From assembly GCA_008012315.1 (NCBI GenBank), contig SSEL01000002.1, positions 124,001-188,000 of the forward strand: a stretch of DNA of 64,000 nt, read 5' to 3'. Below, piece by piece: positions 1-8,651 of this stretch (within the stretch, counting starts at the first letter, position 1; every line of letters starts with the position of its first letter). The position numbers were made by a program, and so were the translations under genes. The notes below the pieces were generated by a model that was not told the origin of the DNA, did not search any database, and was given only the letters and a program-made list of their open reading frames with translations. Source of the DNA: Rhodospirillaceae bacterium. Lineage in GTDB: Bacteria; Pseudomonadota; Alphaproteobacteria; Dongiales; Dongiaceae.

Positions 1-1
1 G

Positions 2-979
2 GCGGCCATCGAGGCGGCCGCTGCCTCGTTGATTGGTCCCGATGACGTGGTGCTCAATCTGGCTTCCGGCGTCTATGGCAAGGGTTTCGGCTACTGGTCC
101 GCGCGCTACAACAAGGAACTGGTCGAGATCGAGGTCCCCTATAACGAGGCGATCGATCCGCAGCAGGTCGAGGATGCGTTCCGCCGCCGTCCTGATATCG
201 GCATCGTCTCCCTGGTGCATCACGACACCCCTTCAGGCACCATCAATCCGGCCCGGGAAATCGGCGCCATCGTCCGCAAGCATGGCGCGCTGTTGTTGGT
301 GGATGCAGTTTCCTCCTTCGGCGGCATGGACATCCATCCCGGCGATTGCGATGCCGATATCTTCATCACCGGCCCCGGCAAATGTCTGGGCGGCGCGCCG
401 GGCGTCACCGTCGTGGCGGTCAGCGACCGTGCCTGGGAACACATGGCCGCCAATCCGAAGGCGCCCCGCGCCTCGGTCCTCTCCTATCTCGACTGGCGCG
501 ATGCCTGGAGCAGGGAAAAGCCTTTCCCCTTCACGCCATCTGTTGCCGAGGTCAACGGCCTCAATGCCGTGCTCGACCAGTATCTCGATGAAGGTGCTGA
601 ACATGTCTGGCAACGCCATGCGCTGACCGCCAAGGCCTGCCGCGCCGGTATGCAGGCCATGGGCGTCAAGCTCTGGGCCAAGACCGAAGAGATCGCCTCA
701 CCCACCACCACCGCCGTGCGGGTGCCCGAGGGCCTGAGCGACAGCGCGATCCTCGCCGCCGCCAAAAGCCTCTATGGCGTCGCCTTCTCGGCAGGGCGCA
801 ACGAGACCTTGGGTAAGCTGATCCGAATCGGCCATATGGGGCCCGTCGCCGAGCCGTTCTATGCGATGATCGCCGTTTCCGCCTTCGGCGGTGCGCTGCG
901 CCATCTCGGCCAGAAGATCGATCTCCCCGCCGGGATCGAGGCCGCCATGGCCATCATCGATGCGGCAAAGGCGAAGTGA
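2..979 (+). CDS. ppat: Pyridoxamine-pyruvate transaminase, 5' end missing
   Basis: PLP-dependent class V aminotransferase fold. The reading frame is open to the left edge, so the N-terminus lies outside the window. The protein closely resembles Mesorhizobium loti pyridoxamine-pyruvate transaminase along its whole visible length (for example VVLNLASGVYGKGFGYW, HHDTPSGTINP, DAVSSFGGM, PFPFTPSV, GKLIRIGHMGP), as I recall that sequence. The PLP Schiff-base lysine should be the Lys of GPGKCLG, codon 380-382. The enzyme transfers the amino group of pyridoxamine to pyruvate, giving pyridoxal and alanine, so pyridoxamine enters the vitamin B6 degradation route. It is followed after 31 bases by pyridoxal 4-dehydrogenase, the same neighbour as in M. 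loti. Family membership is certain; the specific substrate is inferred from resemblance and context. Confidence 0.93.
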   Translation, partial: AAIEAAAASLIGPDDVVLNLASGVYGKGFGYWSARYNKELVEIEVPYNEAIDPQQVEDAFRRRPDIGIVSLVHHDTPSGTINPAREIGAIVRKHGALLLVDAVSSFGGMDIHPGDCDADIFITGPGKCLGGAPGVTVVAVSDRAWEHMAANPKAPRASVLSYLDWRDAWSREKPFPFTPSVAEVNGLNAVLDQYLDEGAEHVWQRHALTAKACRAGMQAMGVKLWAKTEEIASPTTTAVRVPEGLSDSAILAAAKSLYGVAFSAGRNETLGKLIRIGHMGPVAEPFYAMIAVSAFGGALRHLGQKIDLPAGIEAAMAIIDAAKAK

Positions 980-1010
980 CAATCAACGAACATCCAACGG
1001 GAGGAAGAAA

Positions 1011-1751
1011 ATGCAAAGATTTACCGGCCGCGTGGCCATCGTAACGGGTGCCGCCCAGGGGATCGGCCGCGCCATTGCCGAACGCCTCGGCAAAGAGGGG
1101 GCCCAGGTCTTCGCGGTCGATCTCAACGGTGAAGGCGCGGCGGTCACGGCCACAGCGATCGGCGGCAATTCCACCGGCCTGCAATGCGATATCGGCGAAC
1201 CGGATTCCGTCGCGAAGCTGTACGCCGATATCGAGAAAGCCGCCGGCAAGCTCGACATCCTCGTCAATGCCGCCGGCATCGTCCCCTTCGTGCCCTGGGA
1301 CCAGGTGACATTCGAGGAATGGCGCCGGGTTATGCGCGTCAATCTCGACGGCCTTTTCCTGATGTGCCGTGCCGGATCGGATCTGATGCGGAAAAAGAAC
1401 TATGGCCGCATCGTCAATATAAGCTCGAATTCCATCTTCGCCGGCACGCCCAACATGGCCCATTACGTCGCCTCGAAGGGTGGCGTGCTGACCTTCGGCC
1501 GTGCCCTGGCGACCGAGCTCGGCGCCTACAAGATCACCGTCAACACCATCTGCCCCGGTCTTACCGATACCGAGACGGTACAGAAGACGCCCCATAAGGA
1601 TGCCTTCGATTTCGTCGAGATGCTGCAGGCAATCAAGGGGCATGGCAAACCCCAGGACATCGTGCCCGCCGTCGCCTTCTTCGCCTCGGAAGAAGCCCAT
1701 TGGATCACCGGCCAGGCCTTGTCGGTCGATGCCGGCATGATCCGCTGGTAA
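1011..1751 (+). CDS. Pyridoxal 4-dehydrogenase (SDR family)
   Basis: A 246-residue short-chain dehydrogenase that should oxidise pyridoxal (hemiacetal form) with NAD+ to 4-pyridoxolactone. The NAD-binding TGAAQGIG motif is at residues 12-19, NAAG at about 86-89, the catalytic serine at about 138-139 and Y152-x3-K156. The segments SIFAGTPNMAHYVASKGG and FVEMLQAIKG match my memory of the M. loti enzyme closely. The ATG at 1011 is preceded by GGGAGGAAGAAA, a strong ribosome site. It follows the transaminase on the same strand and is probably cotranscribed. A bidirectional terminator separates it from the convergent 4-pyridoxolactonase gene, the enzyme for the next step. Confidence 0.92.
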   Translation: MQRFTGRVAIVTGAAQGIGRAIAERLGKEGAQVFAVDLNGEGAAVTATAIGGNSTGLQCDIGEPDSVAKLYADIEKAAGKLDILVNAAGIVPFVPWDQVTFEEWRRVMRVNLDGLFLMCRAGSDLMRKKNYGRIVNISSNSIFAGTPNMAHYVASKGGVLTFGRALATELGAYKITVNTICPGLTDTETVQKTPHKDAFDFVEMLQAIKGHGKPQDIVPAVAFFASEEAHWITGQALSVDAGMIRW

Positions 1752-1770
1752 CAAGAGCACCTCACGAACA

Positions 1771-1804
1771 AAAAAAGGGTTCGCCTTTCGGCGGACCCTT
1801 TTCT
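1771..1804. terminator. Bidirectional rho-independent terminator
   Basis: AAAAGGGTTCGCC (1773-1785), loop TTTC, then GGCGGACCCTTTT (1790-1802). The stem has one mismatch region and is flanked by an A-run on the left and a T-run on the right, so it can stop transcription from both the pyridoxal dehydrogenase and the convergent lactonase genes. Confidence 0.88.
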
Positions 1805-1820
1805 TCATGCCGTAAGAAAA

Positions 1821-2627
1821 TCAGGAATAGTAAGCGGCATCCTTCTGGTAGCCGACAAAGCTTTCTGGATCATGCGAATAAAAGAGCTCGGCATCGTGCT
1901 TTTCCGCCAGCTCCTTCAGCCGCTTCATCGAATTCAGGCTGGCGACCGGATCGAGATGGAAGCTGGAAATGCACATCATATCCATATTCTTCTGGCTATA
2001 GCAGGCATCGGCGGTGAACAGCATCGGCCGGCGATTCTTCAGCTCCACCATCAGGCTGTAATGGCCGGCGGTATGCCCCGGCGTCTCGAACAGCCAGAGT
2101 CCCTTGGCGATTTCCTGGTCGCCGGTCAAAGTCTGGAAGGTCGGCGTATAGATATCGAGCACCGGATCGGGCGGCAGCGGCTTGCCTGCCTTGCTCGCGA
2201 TTTCCGGCGCGAAGGTCAGGTCGGAATAGCCGAGATGCTCAAAGGGCTGATGGCAGCCGCAGGCTTCCAGCTCCTTCGTGTGGCAGATCGTGCAGGCCTT
2301 GTTAAGATGCTTGTTCCCGCCGCAATGATCGAAGTGATAATGGGAATTGATGACGTAATTGATGTCATCGGTGCGCAGGCCGATCTTGGCAAGCTGACCG
2401 GGAATGGTCTGCTCCTGGGTCTGGATCGGCTTCTCGAAGGGCAGGACCCGTTGCACATGGTCATAGTCGTAGCCGGTATCGAAGATATAGCGGCCATCCT
2501 TGTGCTCGATCAGGACGGCATAGCATGGAAAGCGGAATTCACCACCCGGCCCGCGATTCCAGAAAGCATGAAAGCCATCGATCACCAGCGAGCCGCCGTC
2601 GAGCAGATAGACTTTGGTATCCGACAT
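1821..2627 (-). CDS. 4-Pyridoxolactonase (metallo-beta-lactamase fold)
   Basis: A 268-residue zinc hydrolase opening 4-pyridoxolactone to 4-pyridoxic acid. The metal-binding HxHxDH motif is H96-Y-H98-F-D100-H101, with further ligands expected at the GHTAGH histidine and at D of FTADACY. The N-terminus MSDTKVYLLDGGSLVIDGFH and FEHLGYSDLTF are near-identical to my memory of the M. loti enzyme, including motif numbering. The ATG at 2627 was chosen over the in-frame ATG at 2642 because GGGAGAACGAATC sits just before it and it gives the family N-terminus. It lies at the distal end of a minus-strand run that also contains the BMP-type importer and FHMPC dehydrogenase. Confidence 0.92.
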   Translation of the reverse strand: MSDTKVYLLDGGSLVIDGFHAFWNRGPGGEFRFPCYAVLIEHKDGRYIFDTGYDYDHVQRVLPFEKPIQTQEQTIPGQLAKIGLRTDDINYVINSHYHFDHCGGNKHLNKACTICHTKELEACGCHQPFEHLGYSDLTFAPEIASKAGKPLPPDPVLDIYTPTFQTLTGDQEIAKGLWLFETPGHTAGHYSLMVELKNRRPMLFTADACYSQKNMDMMCISSFHLDPVASLNSMKRLKELAEKHDAELFYSHDPESFVGYQKDAAYYS

Positions 2628-2729
2628 GATTCGTTCTCCCATCTAGCAGCCGCTGCGTCGTTGCCTTGCAATGCGGTCTGACCAAGATCGCCGACACCTC
2701 CCCAGATACCGGTCGATCAATTACGAAAA

Positions 2730-3665
2730 TTATCGTTCGCCTCGCACATAAGGCAGGCCCAAGGCCGGCGGCAGGACGCTGTGCCGGGCAAAGATGACGA
2801 GGACCAGCATCACCATGGCGAAAGGTAGCATCTGCACGACATCGGTCGGGATATTGATGCCGGCCACCTGCAAGGCCGTGGTCATCGCCAGGCTGATCCC
2901 GAACAACGCCGCGCCCAGCAGCACCCAGACCGGCCGGCCGCGCGCGAGCATCGCGAGGACGATGCCGATGAAACCGGCGCCATTGGTCATGAACGGCACG
3001 AACAGGCCGGCACCGACATTCGCCATATAGGCACCGCCGATACCCGCCAGAAAGCCGGTGGCCAGTACCGCCGCCGACCGCGTTGCCAGAACGCTGACCC
3101 CGGCCGCATCGAGTGCCGCCGGCTTGTTTCCGGCGGATTCCAGATTAAGCCCGATGAAGCTGTTACGGAACAGCCAAGCCAGGAAAAAGGTCAGGAGAAC
3201 CGCCAGATAGACCAGCGCATTGTGATTGAAGAGCGCCTGGCCGAGCACCGGAATATCGGAAAGACCGGGAATTGCCAAAGTCGGCACCGGCGACAATCTT
3301 GGATAGGTGCGGCTGAACTGGACGTAATGCAACAGCGCCGTCAGCCCTTCGAAGCCGATCGTCAGGGCGATGCCGATGACGATCTGGTTGAGGCCAAGGC
3401 GGATGCACAGCAAGGCGACAAGTGCCGCAACCACCATGCCGCCAAGCCCGCCGAAGAGATAGCCCAGCCAGAACGATCCCGTGTAATAGGCGGCGACGAA
3501 ACCGCAATAGGCACCGAACAGCATCATGCCTTCGATGCCAATATTCAGGACCCCCGCCTTTTCCGAAATCTGTTCGCCGAGGCCGGCCAGCAGCAAGGGG
3601 ATGCCGGCCGTGACGGCGCCAAAAATCAGCGATGTCAGGAAAGATTGGGTGAGCAGGACGTCCAT
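2730..3665 (-). CDS. BMP-type ABC importer, permease 2
   Basis: A 311-residue integral membrane protein of the branched-type (BPD_transp_2) permease family, with eight or more hydrophobic segments and the family segment EKAGVLNIGIEGMMLFGA near residues 33-50. It should form half of the membrane channel of an importer for nucleoside-like or vitamin-like ligands. It starts 4 bases after the companion permease, so the two are translationally linked. The substrate cannot be read from the sequence; the location beside 4-pyridoxolactonase makes a B6 vitamer plausible (inference). Confidence 0.9.
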   Translation of the reverse strand: MDVLLTQSFLTSLIFGAVTAGIPLLLAGLGEQISEKAGVLNIGIEGMMLFGAYCGFVAAYYTGSFWLGYLFGGLGGMVVAALVALLCIRLGLNQIVIGIALTIGFEGLTALLHYVQFSRTYPRLSPVPTLAIPGLSDIPVLGQALFNHNALVYLAVLLTFFLAWLFRNSFIGLNLESAGNKPAALDAAGVSVLATRSAAVLATGFLAGIGGAYMANVGAGLFVPFMTNGAGFIGIVLAMLARGRPVWVLLGAALFGISLAMTTALQVAGINIPTDVVQMLPFAMVMLVLVIFARHSVLPPALGLPYVRGER

Positions 3666-3669
3666 CGCC

Positions 3670-4764
3670 CTAATCCTTCACACGCTTGCGCCAGAGTTGA
3701 TCGAGATATTCGACCAGCGCCAGGAAAAGCAGCAGCAGGGCGACAAGCACCAGGACATAATGCTGCGGCACGCCGATCCGGCGCGAGGCGCTTTCACCGC
3801 CGATCATCAGGATCGCGAAGAACAAGGTGAAGCCGATCGTGCCGATGCCGTGGAACCGGGCCAGGAAGACCAGGGGCACGACGACCAGGCCATAAGCCGG
3901 ATTCCAATCCGCCCGCACCGTTCCCCAGACACCGAGGATCTCGATCGATCCGGCAAGCCCGATCAGCCCGGCACTCAAGGCGAAGGTCGCAATCGTCAGC
4001 CAGGCGACATTGAGGCCGGCATGAACGGCAGCCCGCGGATTGGCGCCGACGATCTGCAGCTTCAGGCCGAACGACGTGCGAGTCATCATGATATGCACCA
4101 GCACGATGACCACCAGGGCAATCAGGATACCGGCATGAACCGTGGTATCGAACAGCCGCGGCAAACGGTCTGCCACCGGCAGGTCGGGCGTCTGCGGCAC
4201 GGTCGTCGTCGGATCGCGAAAGACCAGCTTCACCAGCACATTGGCAAAGCTGATGCCGAGGAAGCTCATCATCAGCGAGGTGATGATCTCATTGATGCCG
4301 TAGCGCGCCTTCAACAAGGCGGGCAGCAATGCCCAAAGCGCCGATACCGCGACCGACACCACGATGCAGCAGATGATCATCAGCGATCGTGGCATCACCT
4401 GAATAAGAGCCGGTGCGAGCGCCGCCGTGATGACCGCCGCCAACAGGAACTGGCCATCGCCGCCCAGATTCCAGATACCGGCCCGAAAGGCGACGATCAG
4501 CCCCGCCGCCATGAGCAGCAGCGGCACCATCCGCGTCAAGGTCGCCTGGAAGCCGCCCCAACTGAACAGGCCGCGATTCAGCACATAGCCGTAATAATCC
4601 AGCGGATTCTTGCCCATCGCAAAGAGGATGAGCCCGCCCACCACCAGCGCCAGCAGGACCGGCAGGAAAATGCGCAATACGGCCGCAAGCGTCGATTTCA
4701 CCAGCTTGCTGCTGGGCGGCTGGGGCACGGCGGAATCGGCCCGGGTATCAGATACGAAACTCAT
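3670..4764 (-). CDS. BMP-type ABC importer, permease 1
   Basis: A 364-residue membrane protein of the same family, the longer of the permease pair, with a hydrophilic N-terminal tail of about 25 residues before the first membrane segment (AAVLRIFLPVLLALVVGGLILF). The segment AGIWNLGGDGQFLLAA is typical of permeases that pair with BMP binding proteins. Its ATG overlaps the stop codon of the ATPase gene (ATGA), which shows coupled translation in the order binding protein, ATPase, permease, permease. Confidence 0.9.
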   Translation of the reverse strand: MSFVSDTRADSAVPQPPSSKLVKSTLAAVLRIFLPVLLALVVGGLILFAMGKNPLDYYGYVLNRGLFSWGGFQATLTRMVPLLLMAAGLIVAFRAGIWNLGGDGQFLLAAVITAALAPALIQVMPRSLMIICCIVVSVAVSALWALLPALLKARYGINEIITSLMMSFLGISFANVLVKLVFRDPTTTVPQTPDLPVADRLPRLFDTTVHAGILIALVVIVLVHIMMTRTSFGLKLQIVGANPRAAVHAGLNVAWLTIATFALSAGLIGLAGSIEILGVWGTVRADWNPAYGLVVVPLVFLARFHGIGTIGFTLFFAILMIGGESASRRIGVPQHYVLVLVALLLLFLALVEYLDQLWRKRVKD

Positions 4765-6371
4765 CCCTGTGCCGCTCCCGTCATCAGCAGGCCGATCTGC
4801 CGTTCCGCCTGGCCGGCATTATCGACGATACCGGCGAGCCGGCCCTGAAACATGACGCCAATGCGATCCGACAATTCCAGCAACTCGTCCAGCTCCGTGG
4901 AGATGACGATGGTCGCCAACCCCTTCTCCGCGCCGTCGCGAATACGTTCGCGGGCAAGACGGATATTGTGCAGGTCGAGCCCATAGGTCGGCTTGTTGAA
5001 GATGGCGATGCTGGCCGTCTCCGTCAATTCACGCGCCAGCAGAGCTTTCTGGATATTGCCTCCAGACAATTTGGCGATCGGCGTTCGTTCCGACGGGGTA
5101 CGGATGTCATAGGTACGGATCTGATCGCGCGCCTGCTGATTGACCTTGTCCCACAGGGTCAGGCCATTGCGCCAAAGCGGCGGCCGGCCGATTTCCTTGA
5201 GGACCAGGTTGGTCGCGACGGAAAAGATGCCGACGGTTCCCTCGCCCAGCCGCTCATCGGTGATGTAGCGCAGGCCGAGCTCGCGCCGCGCTTCGACGCC
5301 GCCCACCGTGACATTCCGGTCGCCGATGACGATCTCGCCTTCGGCTGCCGGCCGCTGTCCGGCGAGGACTTCGGCAAGATGTTTCTGGCCGTTCCCATCG
5401 ACACCGGCAATGCCGAGAATCTCGCCCGGCCGCAGCTCGAAACTGACATCGCGGATCGGGCATTCGCCGCGCTCGGCAACCGTCGAAAGATGGCGCACAA
5501 TCAGCCGTGGCGATTGGTTGGCGATGTTTCGATCGGCTCTCCGGCGGTGCTGGCCCAGCAGAACGTCGACCTCGCCGCCGGTTTTGTCGCGCGCGCCGAA
5601 CATCAGATGGATGACTTCCTCGGTCACGTCATGCTGCGACATCGTCGCCCGGCGTCCCGGCTCGATACTGCCGACGAGGCGGCCAAGGCGCAGCACGGAG
5701 ATGCGGTCGCCGAACTCATAGGCCTCCTGCATCTTGTGGGTGATCAGGACGATCGCGACACCCTTGTCGCGCAATCTCTTCAGCACCTCGCCGAGATCGC
5801 GCACACCCTGGGGCGTCAGCATCGAGGTCGGTTCATCCAGGATCAGTACCTGCTCGCCGCGCCAGAGGGCGCGCATGATTTCGACCTGCTGCTGCTGACC
5901 GAGCGACAGGCGGCCGATCTGTGCATCGGGATCGATGCTGACCCCGAGCAAGCCGGACAATTCGGCGAAACGCGCCAAGGCCGGCGCCTTGTTGAGGCGC
6001 TGCCACCAGGGGCCACCCAGCATCAGATTCTCGATGACCGTCAGGCTCGGTACCAGCAAAACATGCTGGAAGACCGTGCCGATGCCGTGATCCAGGCTGA
6101 CCCGCGGCGAGGTCAGCCGCATCGGCCTGCCGGCCAGCAGAATCTCACCGGAATCGGGTTGCTGCATGCCGGCCAGCATGGCGATCAGGGTCGATTTACC
6201 GGCCCCATTCTCGCCCAGCAGCACGTGAATCTCGCCGGCATGGAATGCCAGCGAGACGTCATCATTGGCCACGACGCCGGGATAGCGCTTGGTAATGCCG
6301 GTCACGGCAATGGCGGGGACGCGTCCTGACGAAGCGCCCGCCGCCCGCGCGGATACTGTTTCTTGGGCCAT
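4761..6371 (-). CDS. BMP-type ABC importer, double ATPase
   Basis: A 536-residue protein with two ABC ATPase domains in tandem, the RbsA/NupA arrangement. Domain 1 (about residues 20-250) has Walker A GENGAGKST, signature LSLGQQQQ and Walker B VLILDEPTSML. Domain 2 (about 280-520) has a degenerate Walker A (GVDGNGQKHL) and signature LSGGNIQK, normal for this family, so only one site is likely to hydrolyse ATP efficiently. In the second Walker B the usual acidic run is replaced by AIFNKPTYGLD, again common in these proteins. It powers the two permeases encoded just downstream. Confidence 0.92.
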   Translation of the reverse strand: MAQETVSARAAGASSGRVPAIAVTGITKRYPGVVANDDVSLAFHAGEIHVLLGENGAGKSTLIAMLAGMQQPDSGEILLAGRPMRLTSPRVSLDHGIGTVFQHVLLVPSLTVIENLMLGGPWWQRLNKAPALARFAELSGLLGVSIDPDAQIGRLSLGQQQQVEIMRALWRGEQVLILDEPTSMLTPQGVRDLGEVLKRLRDKGVAIVLITHKMQEAYEFGDRISVLRLGRLVGSIEPGRRATMSQHDVTEEVIHLMFGARDKTGGEVDVLLGQHRRRADRNIANQSPRLIVRHLSTVAERGECPIRDVSFELRPGEILGIAGVDGNGQKHLAEVLAGQRPAAEGEIVIGDRNVTVGGVEARRELGLRYITDERLGEGTVGIFSVATNLVLKEIGRPPLWRNGLTLWDKVNQQARDQIRTYDIRTPSERTPIAKLSGGNIQKALLARELTETASIAIFNKPTYGLDLHNIRLARERIRDGAEKGLATIVISTELDELLELSDRIGVMFQGRLAGIVDNAGQAERQIGLLMTGAAQG

Positions 6372-6390
6372 TCCTACTACCCGCTCAATC

Positions 6391-6422
6391 GGATCGCCAT
6401 ATGCCCCGGCATATGGCGATCC
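6391..6422. repeat. Strong hairpin between binding-protein and ATPase genes
   Basis: GGATCGCCATATGCC (6391-6405) is followed after two C residues by its exact reverse complement GGCATATGGCGATCC (6408-6422). There is no T-run, so it probably protects the 3' end of the BMP binding-protein message or attenuates the downstream genes. Confidence 0.75.
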
Positions 6423-6450
6423 TGATCTTACACGTTATGCACCGAACGGG

Positions 6451-7518
6451 TTACTTCGCATCGACCGAGGTCATCAAGGCCCGCACCTTCTGGGCATCGA
6501 AGACCGGCTCGACCTTGATCTTGCCGTCGATGATCTGCTGGCGCAGGTCGGAAATTTCCTTCCAGACATTGTCCGGAATGTATTTGCTGTGCAGCAGTTG
6601 GACGGAATTGTCCTTCAGGCTGATCTCGTATTTATGCGTACCGAACTTGTCGGTCTTGATATCCTCGATCATGGCGCTGTAAACCGGCTCAAGGTTCCAG
6701 ATCACCGAGGAAAGCAGGTTGCCCTTGTCGATCGGCGTCTTGTCGCCGATCACATCGATGAAATAAGCTTTGTCGCCCTTCACCGGCTTGGTCGTCTCGA
6801 CGGCCTGCAACATGCCGAAGCTGGCACCGTCGCCCTGGCCGAAGATGATATCCGCACCGGCGCCGATGACGGTTTCGGTGACGCGGCGGCCACCGGCGGC
6901 GTCGGAATAGGCGGCCGGGCCGATCACGGCATAGATGATCTTGACATTGCTGTTCTCCGCCTTCACGCCCTCGGCAAAAGCCGCCGATTGCGAGTTCCAG
7001 GAAGGCGGCTCGCCCGACACGACGATGCCGACCGCACCCGTCTGCGTCATCTTGGCGGCAAGACGTCCCGCCAGATAGGCACCCTGATGGCCGCTCAAGG
7101 TATAATCGGCGATCTGTCCCGGTTTATTAGCATCGGGCCGATCGACGATCGCTACCGGCACCTTGGTCTCGGCACCGATTTCCGGCGCCGCCGTGTTATA
7201 GCCGCTGGCATGAGCGATCAGCAGATTGGCGCCGTCTTCCGCCAGTTCGCGCAAGGTCGGACGCACATCGCCATAGCCGAGACCGGTCGCCGGCATGAAA
7301 TCCAGGCCGTATTTCGCCGCCACGGCCTTGGCGGCTTCAAAGCCCTGCTGGTTCCAGCCGTAATCGGTCGGATCTTCCGGCGTCAGAATGGCAATCTTCT
7401 TGATCTCGCCGGCCGATGCGATTTGTAGCATCAGCAGATTGCCCAAGCCGACGGCACCCGACAAAACGGTCGCCGCCAGCAGAAGCCGCATGCGCTTCGT
7501 GAATTTCCTTCTTGTCAT
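6451..7518 (-). CDS. BMP-family substrate-binding protein
   Basis: A 355-residue periplasmic binding protein of the BMP/PnrA family, the ligand-capturing part of the importer encoded downstream. The N-terminus has basic residues (MTRRKFTKRMR), a hydrophobic stretch and a probable cleavage site after IASAG. There is no lipobox cysteine, so it should be soluble in the periplasm. The ATG at 7518 is preceded by GGGAGGGCCAAG and was preferred over an in-frame start 45 bases upstream. Known members bind nucleosides, riboflavin or autoinducer-like ligands; here a B6 vitamer or pathway intermediate is an inference from context. A TATAAT-containing promoter lies just upstream. Confidence 0.9.
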   Translation of the reverse strand: MTRRKFTKRMRLLLAATVLSGAVGLGNLLMLQIASAGEIKKIAILTPEDPTDYGWNQQGFEAAKAVAAKYGLDFMPATGLGYGDVRPTLRELAEDGANLLIAHASGYNTAAPEIGAETKVPVAIVDRPDANKPGQIADYTLSGHQGAYLAGRLAAKMTQTGAVGIVVSGEPPSWNSQSAAFAEGVKAENSNVKIIYAVIGPAAYSDAAGGRRVTETVIGAGADIIFGQGDGASFGMLQAVETTKPVKGDKAYFIDVIGDKTPIDKGNLLSSVIWNLEPVYSAMIEDIKTDKFGTHKYEISLKDNSVQLLHSKYIPDNVWKEISDLRQQIIDGKIKVEPVFDAQKVRALMTSVDAK

Positions 7519-7620
7519 CTTGGCCCTCCCAAAGCCTTCCCGATGTTGCCCTCGAAACGCCACTTGTTTAGCAGTTATTCGATACCCCTGAAGTCGATAT
7601 TCCGGCGGATCGAGGTCTTG

Positions 7621-7648
7621 ATTATACTATCTCCCCATGCTTGGCCAA
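7621..7648 (-). promoter_or_regulatory. Candidate sigma-70 promoter of the importer genes
   Basis: On the minus strand TTGGCC (7648-7643) is followed by a 16-base spacer and a perfect TATAAT (7626-7621). It points toward the BMP binding-protein gene starting at 7518, so the importer and lactonase genes could be transcribed separately from the upstream enzyme genes. Confidence 0.5.
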
Positions 7649-7665
7649 TCGGCCAGGCAAGCAAT

Positions 7666-8583
7666 CTAGCTTTGTAACGTCTTGCGCACGGAAACCAGCT
7701 TGCGGGCGCGCTGCTCCCGCAATTCGGCAATCCGTTCCGGCGTGTAGTCGAAAACACCGCCACCGGTTTTGATTCCCAGCTTTCCTGACGCCGTCCTGTC
7801 AGTGACATATTTGCTGACATCGGTGCGATTGCAGAGTTCCTTGTTCAGGTAGCTGCCGACCGCCTGATAGATGTCGAGCCCGGCCATGTCGAGCAGCGCC
7901 ATCGGCCCGATCACCGCCAGCTTATAGCCGATGCCCCAGGAAACGCAGGTATCCAGCCCCTCGACATCGATAACGTCCTGATCCACCAAGTCGACGCATT
8001 CGCGCAGCAGGGCATAGAGAACGCGGTTCTCGACGAAACCCGGCACATCCTTCTTGACCACGACCGGCAGCAGGCCGATCGACTTGATCACATCGACCAT
8101 CCATTTGACGATCTCCGGCGACGTCTTCTCGCCGGCGACGACCTCGATCATGGGAATGATATGCGGCGGGTTCGACCAATGCATCCCGACCAGCCGTTCG
8201 GGATGGGCGACGCCCGCCTGGATCTTGCTGATCGGAATGCCCGATGTATCGGAGGCGAGGATACAGGTCTTGTCCACCAGCTGTTCGACCTCGCGGAAGA
8301 TCTCGATCTTGAGATCGAGCTTCTCCGGCACGGTCTCCAGAACGAAATCGGCGCCCTTGACGCAATCGGCCAGGGTTTCCGCGATCCGGATTTCCGACCC
8401 ATTGCTTTTATCCGGCACGCCGAGATTGCCCAGCACGGCCTGCGCCACAGCCAGATTCTGCGCAGCCTTCTGGCGTTGATCCGGGCTCGCATCATAGGCC
8501 GTGACGCTCATGCCACCACGTGCCAGCGTCGCAGCGATGCCGGGCCCCATCGTGCCGAGACCGATAATTGCGGCCTTTGTCAT
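7666..8583 (-). CDS. FHMPC dehydrogenase (3-hydroxyacyl-CoA dehydrogenase fold)
   Basis: A 305-residue NAD-dependent enzyme with an N-terminal Rossmann domain (GLGTMGPG at about residues 8-15) and a C-terminal helical dimer domain, the layout of 3-hydroxyacyl-CoA dehydrogenases. It is much closer to the M. loti enzyme that oxidises 5-formyl-3-hydroxy-2-methylpyridine-4-carboxylate to the 4,5-dicarboxylate than to ordinary fatty acid enzymes: GMHWSNPPHIIPMIEV, LLPVVVKKDVPGFVENR, LDTCVSWGIGYK and GPMALLDMAGLDIY all match my recollection. AGGGGACAGG precedes the ATG. It is the step immediately before ring cleavage and sits in the same run as a putative ring-cleaving bicupin. Confidence 0.92.
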   Translation of the reverse strand: MTKAAIIGLGTMGPGIAATLARGGMSVTAYDASPDQRQKAAQNLAVAQAVLGNLGVPDKSNGSEIRIAETLADCVKGADFVLETVPEKLDLKIEIFREVEQLVDKTCILASDTSGIPISKIQAGVAHPERLVGMHWSNPPHIIPMIEVVAGEKTSPEIVKWMVDVIKSIGLLPVVVKKDVPGFVENRVLYALLRECVDLVDQDVIDVEGLDTCVSWGIGYKLAVIGPMALLDMAGLDIYQAVGSYLNKELCNRTDVSKYVTDRTASGKLGIKTGGGVFDYTPERIAELREQRARKLVSVRKTLQS

Positions 8584-8651
8584 CCTGTCCCCTGTCCTGC
8601 TTTATCCCAGCAAGGATGAACTGCCACATCGCAGCCCATCCGCGATCCCTC

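Noticed and set aside
954-1808. Minus-strand frame opposite pyridoxal 4-dehydrogenase
   Set aside because: The plus-strand protein has full SDR motifs; the minus frame has no recognisable domain or ribosome site.
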